Source: Acinetobacter sp. ASP199 (GTDB lineage Bacteria > Pseudomonadota > Gammaproteobacteria > Pseudomonadales > Moraxellaceae). Taken from it: DNA of 64,000 nt. Numbering within the stretch: the first letter of the stretch is position 1; the number at the start of each line of letters is the position of its first letter. A program made the position numbers and the translations under genes. Of this stretch, positions 44,658 through 54,540 are shown in pieces. The notes under the pieces are model-generated. The model ran no database searches and was not told the origin of the DNA. It worked only from the letters and a program-made list of their open reading frames with translations. The stretch spans positions 2,480,001-2,544,000 of the forward strand of contig NZ_CP062182.1 in the NCBI RefSeq assembly GCF_022700675.1, in the 5' to 3' direction.

Positions 44658-47468
44658 ATGTCAAATATCAATAAAAAGCTGTTTAAACGCCTACACTTAA
44701 ATCATGCCTACGGTCAGTTGATTGCACTGATCTTTGTGCCAATTACAATCTTGGCTTGTGTAGGTGCAGCGCTGGTTTTGACAGAAACCTCCAATGCAGC
44801 CCGTGCCCAGCAAAAACAGATGGCAATTGCCATTCTGACTCGTTTTCAGGCCACTTCTGAATCTGCGCTAGATATTGTCAATTATTCCCCCTGGCAGTAT
44901 GAGCAGGCACGCAATGCCATGCAAAATATGCTCAATGAAAAGCATCTGCTACGTGCTGCAATTGTGGATCTTCAAGGCAGAAACCGCTTGGGTATTGGCT
45001 ATCAGGACCAGGCACCTTGGCCAAAGTTCAAGCAGGAAGCGACTTTTATTGGCCCGATTGTAAATCAGAATAATCACATTTTCGCGGTTCGAATTAATGA
45101 CAATACCGGCAATCCAGGCTGGCTTGCGATTGAGCTGGACAATCAGCCCTTAGAAATCGCCCGCTACCGCGTGATGATCGTATTGATTGCCACAGGCCTG
45201 TTGACCTTGTTGCTACTTTTACTGTGTCTGAATTTCTACTCGCGCCGCTGGATTGCGCCGATGTATGAGATCCGCATGCAGTTACAACGTCTGAATGCGG
45301 ATACTTTGGATCAGCATATGGTCATTAACAGTACCGGTGAACTGCGCCTGTTACAGCGTGATATTGCCAATGTGGTCAAACGGCTACATTTCAGTTTCCT
45401 GGAGCTGCGTGAACACACCGAACAGACCGAAGATGACTTACGTCGTACCCTCGACACCCTTGAAGTGCAGAATATCACCTATCGTCAAGCACGTGACCAG
45501 GCGATTTCTGCCAACCAGGCCAAATCAGTATTTTTAGCCAATATTTCACATGAATTACGCACCCCACTCAACAGTATTGATGGCTTTATTCATTTGCTGC
45601 TGCGTCAAGGCAATTTAAGCAATGAGCAGAGTCTGTATTTACAAACCATTCGCAAATCCTCGGCACATCTACTGGCCCTGATCAATGACGTTCTGGATTT
45701 CTCCAAGATTGATGCCGGTAAACTAGAACTCGAAACGGCGCTATTTGATCTTGAGGAAGCAATTTTTGATGTGATGGACATGCTTTCGCCATTAGCTGCA
45801 CAAAAGCATATTGATATGGCTTTCTACTATGCCGACAACGTTCCAAAATTCGTTAACGGTGATGCACTGCGCTTTAAGCAGATTCTAACCAACCTGATTT
45901 CCAATGCGATCAAGTTTACGCCAGACGGTGAAATCATCGTACGGGTGCGGATGGAACACGATGATATCGGCCAATGCCTGCTGCATTTCAGCGTACAGGA
46001 TAGTGGTATCGGTCTCAGCGGCACTGACCGCAAAAAACTGTTTGAATCCTTCTCACAAGGTGATACTTCAGTCACCCGTCAGTTTGGTGGTACCGGATTG
46101 GGGCTGGCGATTTCCAAACAGCTGGTCAGTCTGATGCATGGTCAGATCGGCTTTGAAGATAATCAGGAAAGAGCCCCAACTGAAAAAGGATCAACCTTCT
46201 GGTTTACTGCCCAATTCCTGGTAGATGAAGATGATGTGATTGAGCATCCGGACTTTAGTAATCTGACTGTGGTCTCTTATCTGGCACATCCAGCAACAGC
46301 GAATGTACTGCGTCATTATCTGGAAAACTATAACGTGAAGCATATTGAGTGTGCTTCAATTCTGGATCTGTTTAGCCGTCTGAATCATCTAAAAACTACG
46401 ACTGAAAATACCTGGCTGATCGTCGATCATAGCGGTGACAGTCAGGCCCTGCTGCAAGAAATTCGTGCGCGTTATCATGGCAATCTGGCAGTTTATGGCT
46501 ATCAGATGCAGCTTGATCCAAACATGCTGAATGAACACCGTGCCCGTGCTCTCTATCAGCCCCTTAGCCGTAGTGCACTGATTCAACTCCTGAATAACCA
46601 GCCAATATTCGACCAAGAAGTTCATGAAGACTTTAATGGTCAAGGGTTACATATATTGGCGGTAGATGACCATTTACCGAACCTGATTGTACTTGAAGCG
46701 CTACTTGGTGAACTGAATGTCACCACAACCAAGGCGACTAGCGGTCAGGAAGCAATTGATATTATCCAGAAACGTCATGAAGAAGGCTTAAGCGCATTTG
46801 ATCTGGTGTTTATGGATATTCAGATGCCAGTGATGTCTGGCATGGATACGACCCGTGCCATCCGCTCCCTGGAATCGACCTTTGAAAATCATCGACGTTT
46901 ACCAATTATTGCTCTGACAGCACATGCCCTGTCTGACGAAAAGCAGAAATTGCTACAGGGTGGTATGGATGACTATGTTACCAAGCCCATTCAGATTGAA
47001 CAGATCATCCAGATTCTGACCCAATGGACCACGGAAAACTTCCGCAAGGCCCCAATGCTGGAACGTGCCAATGTCATTGAGGCTCTGGATAGCAATATTC
47101 TGGACTGGCAGCAAAGCCTGCAACTGGCCGCCAATAAAGAAGACCTGGCCGTAGATCTGCTCCGAATGCTGGTCGACAGTTTTGAAACTGAACTCAGCGA
47201 AATAGAACAGCTGATTGAGCTGGAAGATTTTCCACAACTGGAACATGTACTGCACCGGCTCTACGGCGCGACCCGTTATGTCGGTACGCCGAACCTGCAA
47301 CAGCTGACTGGCAGTTTTGAACAGTTTGTCTCTACCCTACGTAAAGAACGCCGCAAAGCTGATGAAGCATTCGTCCAGGAAGTAATGAAACGCCTCGATG
47401 AGCTTAGGGCTGGGATTGATCAGGTAGAACAGGCTGCACAACAGGTGCTGAACAAGCATATGAGCTAA
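44658..47468 (+). CDS. gacS: Hybrid sensor histidine kinase GacS/BarA
   Basis: The 936-residue hybrid kinase has TM1 (about 15-42), a periplasmic region, TM2 (about 172-195), HAMP and coiled coil to 270, then HisKA with H298 in NISHELRTPLNSI. ATPase motifs are NLISNAIKF and GTGLGLAISK. A degenerate second receiver-like linker leads to a receiver domain with D720 in FMDIQMPVMSG and a C-terminal Hpt with H866 in LHRLYGATRYVG. The phosphate goes H-D-H to GacA. In Acinetobacter GacSA controls metabolism of aromatic compounds, pili and virulence. Confidence 0.9.
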   Translation: MSNINKKLFKRLHLNHAYGQLIALIFVPITILACVGAALVLTETSNAARAQQKQMAIAILTRFQATSESALDIVNYSPWQYEQARNAMQNMLNEKHLLRAAIVDLQGRNRLGIGYQDQAPWPKFKQEATFIGPIVNQNNHIFAVRINDNTGNPGWLAIELDNQPLEIARYRVMIVLIATGLLTLLLLLLCLNFYSRRWIAPMYEIRMQLQRLNADTLDQHMVINSTGELRLLQRDIANVVKRLHFSFLELREHTEQTEDDLRRTLDTLEVQNITYRQARDQAISANQAKSVFLANISHELRTPLNSIDGFIHLLLRQGNLSNEQSLYLQTIRKSSAHLLALINDVLDFSKIDAGKLELETALFDLEEAIFDVMDMLSPLAAQKHIDMAFYYADNVPKFVNGDALRFKQILTNLISNAIKFTPDGEIIVRVRMEHDDIGQCLLHFSVQDSGIGLSGTDRKKLFESFSQGDTSVTRQFGGTGLGLAISKQLVSLMHGQIGFEDNQERAPTEKGSTFWFTAQFLVDEDDVIEHPDFSNLTVVSYLAHPATANVLRHYLENYNVKHIECASILDLFSRLNHLKTTTENTWLIVDHSGDSQALLQEIRARYHGNLAVYGYQMQLDPNMLNEHRARALYQPLSRSALIQLLNNQPIFDQEVHEDFNGQGLHILAVDDHLPNLIVLEALLGELNVTTTKATSGQEAIDIIQKRHEEGLSAFDLVFMDIQMPVMSGMDTTRAIRSLESTFENHRRLPIIALTAHALSDEKQKLLQGGMDDYVTKPIQIEQIIQILTQWTTENFRKAPMLERANVIEALDSNILDWQQSLQLAANKEDLAVDLLRMLVDSFETELSEIEQLIELEDFPQLEHVLHRLYGATRYVGTPNLQQLTGSFEQFVSTLRKERRKADEAFVQEVMKRLDELRAGIDQVEQAAQQVLNKHMS

Positions 47469-47531
47469 TGCGCGAGTTAAGGACAATCACAAAGCGTGAC
47501 TTAAGTGTCATGCACCTGATCTAACGCGCAT
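47468..47531 (+). promoter_or_regulatory. Nested hairpin downstream of gacS
   Basis: ATGCGC-(GA)-GTTA at 47468-47479 pairs with TAAC-GCGCAT at 47522-47531 and encloses a second stem GCGTGAC/GTCATGC (47494-47513). No T tract follows, so this is either a Rho-type end structure or a leader of the next gene. Confidence 0.35.
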
Positions 47532-47567
47532 GCTATGCTCAAGGCAATAAAAATGAAGGGTTTAGCC

Positions 47568-48356
47568 ATGTCACTGGTTCGTTTAGAAAAAAATAATGGA
47601 ATTGCCACGGTGAGTTTAAACCGTCCGGACAAACGCAATGCCATGAGCTTTGCGCTATTGCGTGAACTTGTGGTGACAGCCAACAAGATCAAAAAGGATA
47701 AAAGTATCCGCTGTGTCATCCTGACAGGTGAAGCACAGGTCTTTAGTGCCGGGATTGATCTCGCTGATTTAAATAATCCAAAAAATCGTGCCTATGCTGC
47801 ATGGGAACTATTACGTCCAGGCCAAAGTCTGTTCCAGAAAGCCTTTTTAATCTGGCAAGAATTACCGGTTCCCGTGATTGCGGCTCTGGAAGGCTATTGT
47901 TTTGGTGCAGGTATGCAACTGGCTCTAGCCGCAGATATTCGGATTGCTCATCCAGAGACTAAAATGTCGATTATGGAAAGCCGTTGGGGCCTCGTACCAG
48001 ATATGGGTCTGAGTCGCTCGCTAAAAGGCTTAATCAGTTTGGATCTCGCCAAAGAACTGACACTGACCGCCCGTATTTTTGATGGTAATTATGCCAAGCA
48101 GATCGGCTTGATTACTCATGTAGATGAGCAGCCTTTAGCAAAAGCACAGGCCTTGGCTGAAGAAATGCTACAACGTTCTCCAGATGCTTTAATGGCGTCT
48201 AAATATGTGCTGGATGCCATGGAACATCGACCAAACAAATCCTTACGTATGGAAAAAATCTGGCAGTTAAAGTTACTCCTTGGTAAAAACAGCCAGTTGG
48301 CACGCAAGAAAGACAAGAATCCAGAAGTGCAGTTCCAGCCTCGCCAGTATTCATAA
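47568..48356 (+). CDS. Enoyl-CoA hydratase/isomerase family protein
   Basis: The 262-residue crotonase-fold protein has VSLNRPDKRNAMSF, the first oxyanion-hole segment FSAGIDLADL and the second ALEGYCFGAGMQLALAADIRIA. MESRWGLVPDMGLS covers the usual catalytic glutamate region, with Glu before SRWG. The ATG at 47568 is chosen because GAAGGG lies seven bases upstream. Specificity is unknown. The next gene starts 32 bp downstream. Confidence 0.82.
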   Translation: MSLVRLEKNNGIATVSLNRPDKRNAMSFALLRELVVTANKIKKDKSIRCVILTGEAQVFSAGIDLADLNNPKNRAYAAWELLRPGQSLFQKAFLIWQELPVPVIAALEGYCFGAGMQLALAADIRIAHPETKMSIMESRWGLVPDMGLSRSLKGLISLDLAKELTLTARIFDGNYAKQIGLITHVDEQPLAKAQALAEEMLQRSPDALMASKYVLDAMEHRPNKSLRMEKIWQLKLLLGKNSQLARKKDKNPEVQFQPRQYS

Positions 48357-48388
48357 GATCATAATCTCAGTAGATATCGGATAGCAGC

Positions 48389-49252
48389 ATGCAGTTTGAT
48401 CAAACCACTAAAATCGCATTTCTTGGCATGGGCCTGATGGGTAGCCGTATGGCAAGCCGACTGATTCAGGCAGGCTTTGAAGTCGCTGTCTGGAACCGTA
48501 CTGCTTCTGCTGGTGAGGCATTGATTGCTCAAGGTGCACAATCGTTGCAGCTTGATCAGATTGCAGATTATCCGGTGGTTCTCATCTGTCTGGCGGACGA
48601 TTCAGCAGTTAAGGCAGTGTATGAACAGATTGAGCCTTATCTGGTTGCACAACAGGTGATTGTGGATTTCTCCAGTTTATCTGTGCAGCAGACCTTAGAA
48701 CTGGCACAACGGGCGCAGGCCAAGCAGGTGATCTGGATTGATTCTCCTGTTTCTGGCGGGACTGCTGGCGCTGAACAAGGCAGTCTCGTGGTCTTTGCCG
48801 GCGGTAATGAACAGACTATTTCTGCTTTAACTGCAATTTACCAAGTCCTCTCTCAACGTGTGACCCGTATGGGTGATTCAGGTACAGGACAAGCGACAAA
48901 GATCTGTAACCAGTTAATTGTCGCGGCAAACAGTACGCTGATTGCCGAAGCTGTGGCACTGGCTGGACGTGCTGGAGTAGATACCACCCTGCTCGCCCCA
49001 GCACTGGCAGGCGGTTTCGCCGATTCAAAACCATTCCAGATTCTGGCACCGCGTATGGCCACCCAGACCTTTGAACCGGTGCAATGGAAAGTTCAGACGC
49101 TGTCTAAAGACCTCAATAATGCTGTACAGCTTGCAGCAGCACATGACCTGAATATTCCGGTTGCTTCTCAAGCTTTATCTCAGCTCAAGGCTCATCAAGC
49201 AGAGGGCTACAGCGAAGCAGATCTGGCGACTGTCATTCAACACATTCAATAA
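48389..49252 (+). CDS. Beta-hydroxyacid dehydrogenase, tartronate semialdehyde reductase-like
   Basis: The 287-residue enzyme has the Rossmann start IAFLGMGLMGSRMASRLI, the substrate motif DSPVSGGTAGAEQGSLVVFAGG and the catalytic lysine in GTGQATKICNQ. This is the GarR/GlxR/HIBADH family. Because the next gene is a hydroxypyruvate isomerase homologue, reduction of tartronate semialdehyde to glycerate is the favoured role. 3-Hydroxyisobutyrate dehydrogenase is an alternative. No glyoxylate carboligase gene is seen. Confidence 0.75.
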   Translation: MQFDQTTKIAFLGMGLMGSRMASRLIQAGFEVAVWNRTASAGEALIAQGAQSLQLDQIADYPVVLICLADDSAVKAVYEQIEPYLVAQQVIVDFSSLSVQQTLELAQRAQAKQVIWIDSPVSGGTAGAEQGSLVVFAGGNEQTISALTAIYQVLSQRVTRMGDSGTGQATKICNQLIVAANSTLIAEAVALAGRAGVDTTLLAPALAGGFADSKPFQILAPRMATQTFEPVQWKVQTLSKDLNNAVQLAAAHDLNIPVASQALSQLKAHQAEGYSEADLATVIQHIQ

Positions 49253-49295
49253 CTCATTTTCACGTTTATTTCTAATTTAGTGCAAGGATCCTCAG

Positions 49296-50078
49296 ATGCT
49301 AAAACTCGCAGTCAATCTTTCCATGATTTTTACGGAAGTCCCGCTGCTGGAGCGTTTTGCCCTTGCCCGTGAGCATGGTTTTGATCATGTCGAAATCCAG
49401 TTTCCCTATGAACTGAGTATCGAGCAGATTCAGGCACAGTTGACAGAGCATCAGCTGAGTTTATGCCTGATCAATGTCCCGGCAGGTGACCTGATGCAGG
49501 GCGGTCATGGCTTGGCGGGCATTCCGGGCAAGGAAATTGAATTTCATCAAGCGATGCAACAAGCGATTGCATATGCGACCGCACTAAAAGTACCGAGCGT
49601 CAATATTCTGGCAGGTAAACAGCCAATGGATAGCGACCTGTTACCTTGCCTGAATACATTGGCAGATAATCTGAAAATGGCCTGCTCAATGTTGGCAGAT
49701 CATGGTATTCAGCCAGTCTTTGAGATGATCAATGGCACCGACATGCCACGCTTCCTGGTGCAAAATGTAGCTCAAGCGCAGGAGATGCTGGAAGCAGTCA
49801 AACATCCAGCCTTAAAAATGCAATATGACTGTTACCATATGGCGATGATGGGTGAAGATGTGTTTGCAGCTTTAAAAGAGAATATTGACACAATTGGTCA
49901 CATTCAATTTGCAGACTGCCCGGGCCGACATGAACCTGGTACAGCTATTATCAATTATGTCGAGATTTTTCAATGGTTAGAAAACAGCCAATATCAAGGC
50001 TATGTGGCAGCAGAATATCGCCCGATGAAGCATTCAGCAGAGTCTTTTGGCTGGAAGAGCCGCTATTTTGCAGATTGA
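49296..50078 (+). CDS. Hydroxypyruvate isomerase family protein
   Basis: The 260-residue TIM-barrel protein of the xylose isomerase-like family has the Hyi/OtnI pattern: FTEVPLLERFALAREHGFDHVEIQFPYE, FEMINGTDMPRFL, MQYDCYHMAMMGED and GHIQFADCPGRHEPGTG-like AIINYVEIF. Metal-binding Glu, Asp and His are kept. It lies 43 bp after the reductase gene. 2-Oxo-tetronate isomerase (OtnI) is an alternative, but no other otn gene is nearby. Confidence 0.78.
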   Translation: MLKLAVNLSMIFTEVPLLERFALAREHGFDHVEIQFPYELSIEQIQAQLTEHQLSLCLINVPAGDLMQGGHGLAGIPGKEIEFHQAMQQAIAYATALKVPSVNILAGKQPMDSDLLPCLNTLADNLKMACSMLADHGIQPVFEMINGTDMPRFLVQNVAQAQEMLEAVKHPALKMQYDCYHMAMMGEDVFAALKENIDTIGHIQFADCPGRHEPGTAIINYVEIFQWLENSQYQGYVAAEYRPMKHSAESFGWKSRYFAD

Positions 50079-50166
50079 TTACAAACCGAACAATGCGCTG
50101 ATTTGAAATTTCGGGGCAAAACCGCTATATTAGATCATGCATAATTGTTAGGAAATTATATCCCCC

Positions 50167-50571
50167 ATGAATTTAGAACCATCGCCCAGCGCTTCTAATT
50201 CTCACGATCTTACTATGAATTCAAACTTACAGACTGTACAAGACTGCTTGAAAGTTGTGCATGCTGCACTTGAAGATGTAAAGGCCAAAGAAGTTGTTGT
50301 GCTTGATGTCAGCGGTATGAGCAATGTTGCTGATGCCATGGTCATCGCCAGCGGTACCTCTACCCGTCACATCAAATCTCTTGCCAACAATGTTGTTGAA
50401 GAAGCACGTAAAGCTGGCTTCCGTCCACTCGGTATCGAAGGCGAACGTGATGCTGAATGGATTCTCCTGGACCTCGGATATGTAGTGGTTCACTGCATGC
50501 TTCCTACTGCGCGTAAATTCTATGACCTAGAAAGCCTGTGGAGCAATGCCCCTACAGATTCAGTGGCATAA
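50167..50571 (+). CDS. rsfS: Ribosomal silencing factor RsfS
   Basis: The 134-residue protein binds uL14 on the 50S subunit and blocks subunit joining in stationary phase. It has ALEDVKAKEVVVLDVSGMSNVADAMVIASGTSTRHIKSLANNV and EGERDAEWILLDLGYVVVHCML, the RsfS/Iojap core. The ATG at 50167 has AGGA upstream. An internal ATG at 50215 would also leave the full domain. Confidence 0.94.
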   Translation: MNLEPSPSASNSHDLTMNSNLQTVQDCLKVVHAALEDVKAKEVVVLDVSGMSNVADAMVIASGTSTRHIKSLANNVVEEARKAGFRPLGIEGERDAEWILLDLGYVVVHCMLPTARKFYDLESLWSNAPTDSVA

Positions 50572-50583
50572 AAACAGATTCTT

Positions 50584-50613
50584 AAAAAAGCGGCTCATTG
50601 AGGTCGCTTTTTT
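50584..50613 (+). terminator. Terminator after rsfS
   Basis: AAAAAAGCG/CGCTTTTTT arms enclose a partly paired loop (GCTC...GAGG) with a T run at the end. Confidence 0.8.
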
Positions 50614-50646
50614 ATTGGCTCGAAATCAACTTTACCCCTAAAAGAA

Positions 50647-51258
50647 TTAAAGCAGTTGCTGTAGATTCGCTTCTGGATATTTTTGTTTGATCAAATTTTT
50701 GGCCTGAGCATAGACCTGATCACTACGTTGTGGGCCGTAGAAGTCACAAAATACCTGATATAGACTGGTAATGGCTTTTGCATAGAATTTTGAAGATACA
50801 TAGCTCAGCAAATCCATACTCTTCTGCAATTTCTGACTGCTTTCCTGGAACAGAAGCTGATCCCTAACCAATTGCTGTCCCAGTTCCATACAAAAGCCTT
50901 TCTGGTCTTGTAGCTGGACGTAAGCAAGAACTGACTCTGCAAACTCTATATAGGCATGGTATTGTGCCATCTGATTAAGAGGTACTGCTTGTGTATCTTC
51001 AGACTGGGTCCATTGACTTTTTTCCAGAATGGTCAGCTCATGCAGTACCTGTTTAAGCATATGTTTACGGTTCTGTTTAAGCTCTTCTGTAGTACAAATC
51101 TCACTGAGAAAGCGATTCAGTACAAAAGCAGGCTGCTCGCTATATTCCTGTTCCCAATATCCTACGATCTGTTCAAGGTGAGGTCCTTGAAAATAATGCT
51201 GTAGCCCACGCTGAATCGCTTGGCGACGCTGTTCTAGATTGAGCACTTCTGCATTCAT
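50647..51258 (-). CDS. Conserved hypothetical protein
   Basis: The 203-residue soluble protein is almost wholly helical and rich in Gln, Leu and Tyr (QRGLQHYFQGPHLEQIVGYWEQEY, KFYAKAITSLYQVFCDFYGPQR). It has no signal peptide or known motif. It lies 18 bp downstream of the ammonium transporter gene on the same strand and may be cotranscribed. Function is not recognised. Confidence 0.55.
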   Translation of the reverse strand: MNAEVLNLEQRRQAIQRGLQHYFQGPHLEQIVGYWEQEYSEQPAFVLNRFLSEICTTEELKQNRKHMLKQVLHELTILEKSQWTQSEDTQAVPLNQMAQYHAYIEFAESVLAYVQLQDQKGFCMELGQQLVRDQLLFQESSQKLQKSMDLLSYVSSKFYAKAITSLYQVFCDFYGPQRSDQVYAQAKNLIKQKYPEANLQQLL

Positions 51259-51276
51259 ATTGTACCCTCCTATTCA

Positions 51277-52611
51277 TTAATGGCGTTTGGTAATGTGATC
51301 AGTATCGAAAGTTACATCTCGCTGGAATTCGGGATAAGACAATTCAGCATGCTCGGTATAGTCCAGACCACGTTGCTCGTGCTGGGCACTGACACGCAAA
51401 CCACCTAAAATAATATGCAGCACCTTGAACACAATAAATGCCACGCCAAAGCCCCAAGCAAATCCGGCACCAACACCTAGCGCCTGAACAGCAATAATGC
51501 TGCTATCGAACATTTTAGTTTCATAAAAGATACCAGCGGCCAAAGTTCCCCATGCTCCACAAAAGCCATGTACAGTGACGGCATCCACCACATCATCAAT
51601 ACGCATTTTTTCGAGTAGTGCTGGCAATACACTAACCAGCAACCCTGCTACCAGTCCGGTTATAACAGCAAACATTGGACTCATTGTGGCGCAACCCGCG
51701 GTAATCCCAACCAACCCGCCTAAAGAAGCATTAATCGTAGTCCTTATTAAAATGGCTTTACGTCGTACCAGGGCAAACAGCATATAGGCCACTGCCGCCG
51801 CACACGCTGCGAGATGGGTATTTAAAGCAATCCGCCCAATGCTGACATCCGCATTAACTGTGGAAGCGGCATTGAAGCCAAACCAGGCTAACCACAAAAT
51901 AAAACCACCTAAGGCAATTAAAGGCAGATTATGGCCGGGTAAATAGTGCACTTGGCCATTGCGGCCAAAACGTCCTATACGTGGACCCAATACAATAATG
52001 CCCGCCAAAGCAACCCAGCCACCAATCGAATGCACTACAGTTGAACCAGCAAAATCAATAAAGCCCATGGCTTTGAGCCAGCCTTCACCCTCAAATAAAC
52101 TCCCCCATGCCCAACTGCCAAAAACTGGGTAAATTAAGCCACTCACAAAAGCGGCACTCACCACATAGGCGACAAAATGAATACGCTCTGCCATGGCACC
52201 ACTGGCAATGGTGGTTGCTGTTGCGGCAAACATCATTTGGAAGAAGAGTAAATTCCAGCTCCAGCTATCTAAACTATCCGGTGCAAAATGTGAGCTACCA
52301 AACCACCCGGTATGATTAATCCCGAACATAAGCCCAAAACCTATCAGCCAGAAAACCAGTCCTCCAAGACAGGCATCCATGTAATTTTTCATTAAAACAT
52401 TCACACTATTTTTACTTCTGACTGAGCCGCTCTCAATCAGTGCAAAACCTGCCTGCATGAAGAACACCAGAATACCGCCCATTACCACCCAGACACTGTC
52501 CAGAGATATTCGGATTTCCTGGATATTTTTTACCATTTCTGCTGGTTCAGCCGCATAGGCAGGTAAACTCAGTAGCCCCAGTAAAACCCCTAAATATTTT
52601 ATTTTTGTCAT
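51277..52611 (-). CDS. amt: Ammonium transporter, AmtB family
   Basis: The 444-residue precursor begins at ATG 52611 (AAGGGGAA five bases upstream) with a signal sequence ending PAYA-AEP, as usual for AmtB. Eleven helices follow with the pore motifs FFQMMFAATATTIASGAMAERIHFVAY, DFAGSTVVHSIGGW, WLAWFGFNAAS and the twin-His pair HSIGG/VHGFCGAWGTLAAGIF. The C-terminal tail is cytoplasmic. No glnK is adjacent, unlike in enterics. The frame upstream of 52611 is non-coding. Confidence 0.92.
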   Translation of the reverse strand: MTKIKYLGVLLGLLSLPAYAAEPAEMVKNIQEIRISLDSVWVVMGGILVFFMQAGFALIESGSVRSKNSVNVLMKNYMDACLGGLVFWLIGFGLMFGINHTGWFGSSHFAPDSLDSWSWNLLFFQMMFAATATTIASGAMAERIHFVAYVVSAAFVSGLIYPVFGSWAWGSLFEGEGWLKAMGFIDFAGSTVVHSIGGWVALAGIIVLGPRIGRFGRNGQVHYLPGHNLPLIALGGFILWLAWFGFNAASTVNADVSIGRIALNTHLAACAAAVAYMLFALVRRKAILIRTTINASLGGLVGITAGCATMSPMFAVITGLVAGLLVSVLPALLEKMRIDDVVDAVTVHGFCGAWGTLAAGIFYETKMFDSSIIAVQALGVGAGFAWGFGVAFIVFKVLHIILGGLRVSAQHEQRGLDYTEHAELSYPEFQRDVTFDTDHITKRH

Positions 52612-52753
52612 GCTATTCCCCTTAATTCTTAATGAGGGAATAGCAAGAACAATGCCATACACTTTGTGATTTTTAAAATTACCGATAATGATAATGTACT
52701 GATAATTAAATCTAACTTTTATCAATAAACTATTGCTCATTCACATGATGAAT

Positions 52754-52941
52754 AGGGTTCTTTCATAAATCATTTGTGAAACACTGCAAAGGAAATTCCC
52801 TCTCCTTACAGGAGAGGGTTAGGGAGAGGTTTTTTCTAAGAAACACCCCTCATCCTAACCTTCTCCCAGGGGGAGAAGGAACTTTCAATATCCATTTAAA
52901 TATGAATATAGCGATCATTTTTTGATTTATGAAAGAGATCT
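52754..52941 (+). repeat. MITE-like repeat, full copy 3
   Basis: The 188-bp element has ends AGGGTTCTTTCATAAATCA (52754) and TGATTTATGAAAGAGATCT (to 52941), and two opposed hairpin units (CCCTCTCCTTACAGGAGAGGG-type and CCTTCTCCCAGGGGGAGAAGG-type). It matches copy 1 in orientation and carries no gene. It lies between the amtB start and the pnt operon terminator. Confidence 0.8.
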
Positions 52942-52997
52942 TATATTTATTGATAATCAAATATCAGGTGATTCCGGCGCACAAAAAAGACCAAAAC

Positions 52998-53028
52998 AAA
53001 AAACCACCCGAAGGTGGTTTTTATTTTT
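52998..53028 (-). terminator. Terminator of the pnt operon
   Basis: AAAAACCACC/GGTGGTTTTT arms around CGAA lie downstream of pntB. Both strands carry runs suited to termination (AAAACAAAAAA and TTTTTATTTTT). The assignment to pntB follows from its position. Confidence 0.75.
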
Positions 53029-53037
53029 AATCTCTTT

Positions 53038-53079
53038 TAATCCATCCCGACCTTCCTTTTGCAAAGGAGGGCTAAGAGA
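53038..53079. repeat. Solo hairpin unit related to the MITE-like repeat
   Basis: A CCTTCCTTT-TGC-AAAGGAGGG stem followed by CTAAGAGAAGATTTT matches one internal half of copies 2 and 3 (stem plus GTTAGGGAGAGGTTTT). Terminal repeats are absent. It lies just before the pntB stop codon. Confidence 0.45.
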
Positions 53080-53091
53080 AGATTTTAGGAA

Positions 53092-54537
53092 TTAGTGACC
53101 CGTACCATTAATGGCTTTAGTCATATCTTCCACAACTTTCTTGGCATCACCGAAGATCATCATGGTCTTGTCGTTATAGAACAAGTCATTGTCCAGACCA
53201 GCATAACCTGTTGCCATAGAACGCTTGATCACCAGGATTGTACGTGCTTTGTGTGCTTCCAGAATTGGCATACCATAAATTGGTGAGCTTGGATCATCTT
53301 TCGCAGCCGGGTTAACCACGTCATTCGCACCAATCACCAGTACCACATCTGTTGCCGGGAAGTCAGAGTTGATCTCGTCCATTTCCAGAATGTCTTCATA
53401 TGGCACGTCAGCTTCAGCCAGCAATACGTTCATATGACCAGGCATACGACCTGCAACGGGGTGAATCGCGAAACGTACAGTTACGCCCTGCTCTTTTAAC
53501 AGGTTCGCCAACTCTTTCACCGCATTCTGTGCACGACCTTGCGCCATACCATAACCTGGCACAATCACGACGCTGTCTGCATTTGACATCAGGAAGCCGG
53601 CATCATCTGCCGAACCTGAACGGTGGTTACGCTGTACCTGTTCACCAGCACCCGCTGTCGCAGTTGCTGCACCACCCATTGCACCACCAAACAGTACGTT
53701 GATGATCGAACGGTTCATCGCCTTACACATGATGTAAGACAGAATTGCACCTGAAGAACCAACCAGCGAACCAGCAACGATCAGCATGTTGTTTTCTAAG
53801 GTAAAACCAATACCTGCAGCTGCCCAACCAGAGAACGAGTTCAGAAGCGATACCACAACTGGCATATCACCACCACCGACTGGTGCAATCCATACCCAAC
53901 CAAATACTAGCGCCAGACCGGTCATTGCCCAGAATGATGTCATGTTACCGGTCAAGAAGAAGTGGATACCAAAACCAATCATTGCAATAAAGATCAATGC
54001 CTGAACTGGTTTTACCCATGCGCCAGAAATGGTTTTTGCCCATTTTTTCGCAGCCAGTTTACCGTAAGCAAATACAGACGCTGTGAAGGTAATTGCACCA
54101 ACGAAACAGCCCACGAACAATTCAAACAAATGCACTTTGCTCATTTCATGGAAAGTTACGCCATTTACAGCTAAAAGGTCTGGACCTAATTCGATTAACT
54201 TGTTGTTATGGATAATCGCAGCAATAGCAATCAGAACTGCGGATAAACCTACCAGAGAGTGCATCAATGCGACGGTTTCAGGCATCTGTGTCATTGGAAC
54301 GGTTTTGGCACGGGCAATACCCACGATCGCACCAAGCACCATTGCACCAAGAATCATCCAGATCACTGGATTTTCTGCGACAAAGAACGTCGTCAGTACA
54401 GCAATCGCCATGGCAAGCATACCGTAACGGTTACCAGCAATTGCAGTCTTAGGACCAGACAAACCACGTAAAGTTAAGATAAAAAGAATGGCACCAATCA
54501 AATAGAACCAATTTGCATATTCACGAATGAATTCCAT
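53092..54537 (-). CDS. pntB: NAD(P) transhydrogenase subunit beta
   Basis: The 481-residue membrane subunit of the proton-translocating transhydrogenase has about nine helices. The soluble NADP(H)-binding domain follows (VVIVPGYGMAQGRAQNAVKELANLL, AIHPVAGRMPGHMNVLLAEADVPY, VVLVIGANDVVNPAA, ILVIKRSMATGYAGLDNDLF). It is the third gene of the operon. The complex makes NADPH using the proton gradient. Confidence 0.96.
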   Translation of the reverse strand: MEFIREYANWFYLIGAILFILTLRGLSGPKTAIAGNRYGMLAMAIAVLTTFFVAENPVIWMILGAMVLGAIVGIARAKTVPMTQMPETVALMHSLVGLSAVLIAIAAIIHNNKLIELGPDLLAVNGVTFHEMSKVHLFELFVGCFVGAITFTASVFAYGKLAAKKWAKTISGAWVKPVQALIFIAMIGFGIHFFLTGNMTSFWAMTGLALVFGWVWIAPVGGGDMPVVVSLLNSFSGWAAAGIGFTLENNMLIVAGSLVGSSGAILSYIMCKAMNRSIINVLFGGAMGGAATATAGAGEQVQRNHRSGSADDAGFLMSNADSVVIVPGYGMAQGRAQNAVKELANLLKEQGVTVRFAIHPVAGRMPGHMNVLLAEADVPYEDILEMDEINSDFPATDVVLVIGANDVVNPAAKDDPSSPIYGMPILEAHKARTILVIKRSMATGYAGLDNDLFYNDKTMMIFGDAKKVVEDMTKAINGTGH

Positions 54538-54540
54538 TAA

